A stretch of 28,553 bases of DNA from Apostichopus californicus (lineage: Eukaryota > Echinodermata > Holothuroidea > Aspidochirotida > Stichopodidae). This document shows positions 1-28,553 of the stretch, piece by piece. The position numbers were made by a program, and so were the translations under genes. The stretch covers positions 1-28,553 of the forward strand of contig JAIPMN010013676.1 of assembly GCA_020650975.1 (NCBI GenBank). The letters run 5' to 3'. Numbering within the stretch: the first letter of the stretch is position 1; each line of letters opens with the position of its first letter. The notes beneath the pieces are model-generated. The model was not told the DNA's origin. It saw only the letters and a program-made list of their open reading frames with translations, and ran no database searches.

Positions 1-190
1 TTAAAAGGTAAAAAATGCTGACATCATACAGGTTTCTCACATCATTGCTCGCGTCATTGCCTCGATACTCTGTTACATTTTCAATCGGGTTTTCACTTCT
101 GGGACGTACACTGATGCTCTTAAAACCGCTCAAAAAAACAAGAAAGGAGACAATACTATCGCTGAGAACTACCGGCCAATCAGTCTATAC
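1..190 (+). mobile_element. Truncated non-LTR (LINE) reverse-transcriptase fragment
   Basis: The frame starting at base 5 is open to about 190 and ends with KKGDNTIAENYRPISLY. The KKGD...NYRPISL signature marks the start of the reverse-transcriptase domain of CR1/RTE/Jockey-type LINEs. Upstream residues (ARVIASILCYIFNRVFTSG) fit the helix that normally precedes it. The similarity stops abruptly at 190, where an unrelated repeat begins, so this is a dead fragment. Its 5' part lies outside the window. Clade not determined. Confidence 0.72.
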
Positions 191-235
191 ATAGGCGTAG
201 GAGCCCAATTTGATTGGGGAGAGGGGGGGTGGTGC

Positions 236-415
236 TGTAACGACTTGCCCGAAAAAAATAACCAAAATTTTTCGCGCGCTTCGCGCGCGTTCAACATGTT
301 AATGTACATATCATAAAGGCATGCATCGGTTATTACATCGCATGCCAATTACAAACGATCATTTGCCGTGTTATTACCCTTCCATTAAGTTAGAATTTCG
401 GGGGAAGTCGTTACA
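236..415. mobile_element. Short inverted-repeat (MITE-like) element
   Basis: The left terminus TGTAACGACTTGCCCGAAA (236-254) and the right terminus at 396-415 are inverted copies: 11 bp perfect (TGTAACGACTT), then one mismatch and one extra C. The 180-bp interior has no coding capacity and holds a short CG-rich snapback (CGCGCG-CTT-CGCGCG, around 275). No clear target-site duplication was found, so the family is unassigned. Confidence 0.42.
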
Positions 416-513
416 ATAATGATAATATAAGTTTAACCATTCAAAAACACATTGCAATTGATTTTTCTTTCAGTAGGTGCCCGAAAATTTCTCAGCATAT
501 TGGCCGAATTTTC

Positions 514-563
514 CCAAAAAATATTTGGTTGGGGGCTGCAGCCCCCAACCAAATATTTTTTGG
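514..563. repeat. Perfect 50-bp palindrome centred on CTGCAG
   Basis: Two 25-nt arms are exact reverse complements with no spacer; the centre falls between 538 and 539. The arms run from A/T-rich outside (CCAAAAAATATTT) to G/C-rich inside (GGTTGGGGGCTG). Such a structure can extrude as a cruciform or fold into a long hairpin. It sits inside the repeat composite and is probably part of a transposon. Confidence 0.85.
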
Positions 564-771
564 AAGGATGTTGAGAAAACTTTAGAGCAGCTTACATTGC
601 CTGGGAAGTGTCATTTCCAACGATCTAGGAGGCCATTTTAGCTAAAAAAATTCGGTACGCTGCGCGCCAACCCATGGTGGCGCTCCGCTTAGATAGTAAC
701 AAGACGCCCTCCCAACAAATGGTCAAGCCCCCCCAGCGCCCCCCACTGAAAAAATCCTGGCTACGCCACTG

Positions 772-1665
772 ATGGTACTTCTGTATAGCACGATGTTTAG
801 TGGTAAGAAGCCTGAAGAAACTTCTACATTGTTTGTCCAAGTAAGTGACAACCAGTTTAGTCATATGTGGATGAGCACTGAATTCCAAAGGACAGAAAAT
901 AATTCAATTCCTTAAAAATTGAGTATTACATTAAGAACATGACATGCAACAAAATCACCGAAATAACCTAATCTCCGACAAATTGAAGCGATTCCTGCCC
1001 TTATGTTCTTATACATCGTTTAAAAAATTATCCTTGAATTCCTAACTATTCATCGAATTTTGTTTGTTGCTGGTTTTGCCTACACCCTTGTGTCATAATT
1101 TCCGCCCTCTCTCCATTACGAACGAAACTAGGACAGTCTTGCAAACCTGACAACTTTCATCGAATGAAACAGTAGTCGCATGACCCAGACGTCATTTACT
1201 ACGGTAGTTGTTAAGCTCCTTCCATGAGCAGTTTCATTATGAGATATAATACTATTATCTCTTTTCATTTATCCCATTTCGAACGATATCGTCTAAGTTG
1301 TGAATCCTTTATGATACGTCATGATTGCAATCCATAATATTGTTTTTCTACAGTTTATGTTTGGATCACATTGAAATAACATGTGACATATATGGCCTCC
1401 GTAGATGTATTGATCAATCGGTAGGAGGCGGCTTCTATGTAATTGATAGCACGGTCCGAAAACAAAACATGCACATAGGCTATCACAGCAATTTATGTTG
1501 TACATTATATGCAGCCTATCCAATACTAGTACTAGTCGAAGGCTACAGTCTGACACTTTAACAGAGGCCTACGCAGTGCGTAGCCTATATTCGTATTAAT
1601 ATTATCACATAAGTATAGAAATACGATTTCAAAGTAGCTGGCTTCCACCAGACGGTGTAAGCGAT
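772..1665 (+). promoter_or_regulatory. Presumed promoter and 5' UTR of WASHC4
   Basis: This is the unique-looking DNA between the repeat composite and the start codon. I see no TATA box in a convincing place and cannot fix the transcription start. An in-frame stop TAA at 1597-1599 precedes the ATG, which supports 1666 as the true start. Context at the ATG is favourable, with G at -3 and G at +4. A 15-nt inverted repeat CTACGCA-G-TGCGTAG lies at 1569-1583, about 90 bp upstream of the ATG. The small opposing reading frames at 1293-1561 show no recognisable protein. Confidence 0.4.
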
Positions 1666-28328
<26,663 letters not shown>

Positions 28329-28553
28329 GTTTGTTTTTAAGTCTTACATAGATCATGCTCTGGACTTAATGATAGGGACATAAGCCATTACAGTGTTAAG
28401 GTTTCAACCATTAAACAAGTTTTAAAAATAACAGTGTTAAGGTTATGATAACATGAATGATGTCAAGTTAGAAAATGTAAGAAAACTGTGTTAAGACAGC
28501 TCTACAAGGAGTGAATGAAGTAATGCCTTCAAGCAAAAGGAAAATGATTGTTA

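Larger units (their letters stand above)
190..771. mobile_element. Composite dispersed repeat with inverted GGCGTAG ends
   Basis: The left end reads CATAGGCGTAGGAGCCC (190-206). The right end reads, on the minus strand, CAGTGGCGTAGCCAGG, followed like the left end by a T-rich then G-rich stretch. These look like imperfect terminal inverted repeats of a non-autonomous DNA transposon; CAGTGGCGTAG starts are seen in hAT-like elements. No convincing target duplication flanks it. It contains the inverted-repeat element at 236-415 and the palindrome at 514-563, so it may be nested or a mosaic of several repeats. A minus-strand reading frame across 625-888 looks like repeat-derived translation, not a gene. 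Confidence 0.4.

Noticed and set aside
1-190. Active LINE gene
   Set aside because: Only the first part of the reverse-transcriptase domain is present, and similarity stops abruptly at a different repeat.
625-888. Minus-strand 87-residue protein upstream of the gene
   Set aside because: Its C-terminal half is dispersed-repeat sequence and the rest has no recognisable domain.

Overview
The window is eukaryotic genomic DNA holding one protein-coding gene, read on the + strand. It is the 5' part and most of the coding sequence of WASHC4 (SWIP, KIAA1033), a core subunit of the endosomal WASH complex. I traced 27 coding exons from the initiator ATG at 1666 to 28328. All 26 complete introns are GT-AG, and every exon phase joins cleanly. 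The joined frame is 2,961 nt (987 codons) and aligns end to end with the vertebrate protein, which is about 1,170 residues. The last roughly 170-180 residues, the stop codon and the 3' UTR lie beyond the right edge. I see no second host gene on either strand.

Organism: long introns, a one-to-one match to animal WASHC4, remnants of LINE, hAT-like, Penelope-like and tRNA-SINE elements, and AT-rich introns full of minisatellites suggest a marine invertebrate. Protein similarity to vertebrates is high. My guess is a non-vertebrate deuterostome such as an echinoderm, but the sequence does not settle it.

Layout: 1-190 is a truncated non-LTR retrotransposon reverse-transcriptase fragment. 190-771 is a composite of dispersed repeats, including a short inverted-repeat element and a perfect 50-bp palindrome. 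About 780-1665 is the presumed promoter and 5' UTR. 1666-1723 is exon 1. Intron 1 (1724-6846, 5.1 kb) carries diverged tandem repeats, a Penelope/hammerhead-like motif and a 110-bp minisatellite. From 6847 to 28328 exons 2-27 alternate with introns of 220-1,736 bp, many with their own minisatellite. Intron 18 holds a clean 609-bp hAT-type non-autonomous transposon with an 8-bp target duplication, followed by two tRNA-derived SINE copies in opposite orientation.

Most notable: in four introns (2, 7, 9 and 18) the tandem duplication begins inside the upstream exon or at its last bases and copies the 5' splice site itself, giving 2, 12, 2 and 5 recognisable donors in series. In the three cases I could follow (exons 7, 9 and 18), using a later donor or reading through hits a stop codon, so only the first donor is productive. 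The second donor in intron 9 is fused to a pyrimidine-rich acceptor, which makes it look like a recursive splice site. This recurrent pattern within one gene is the observation I would follow first.
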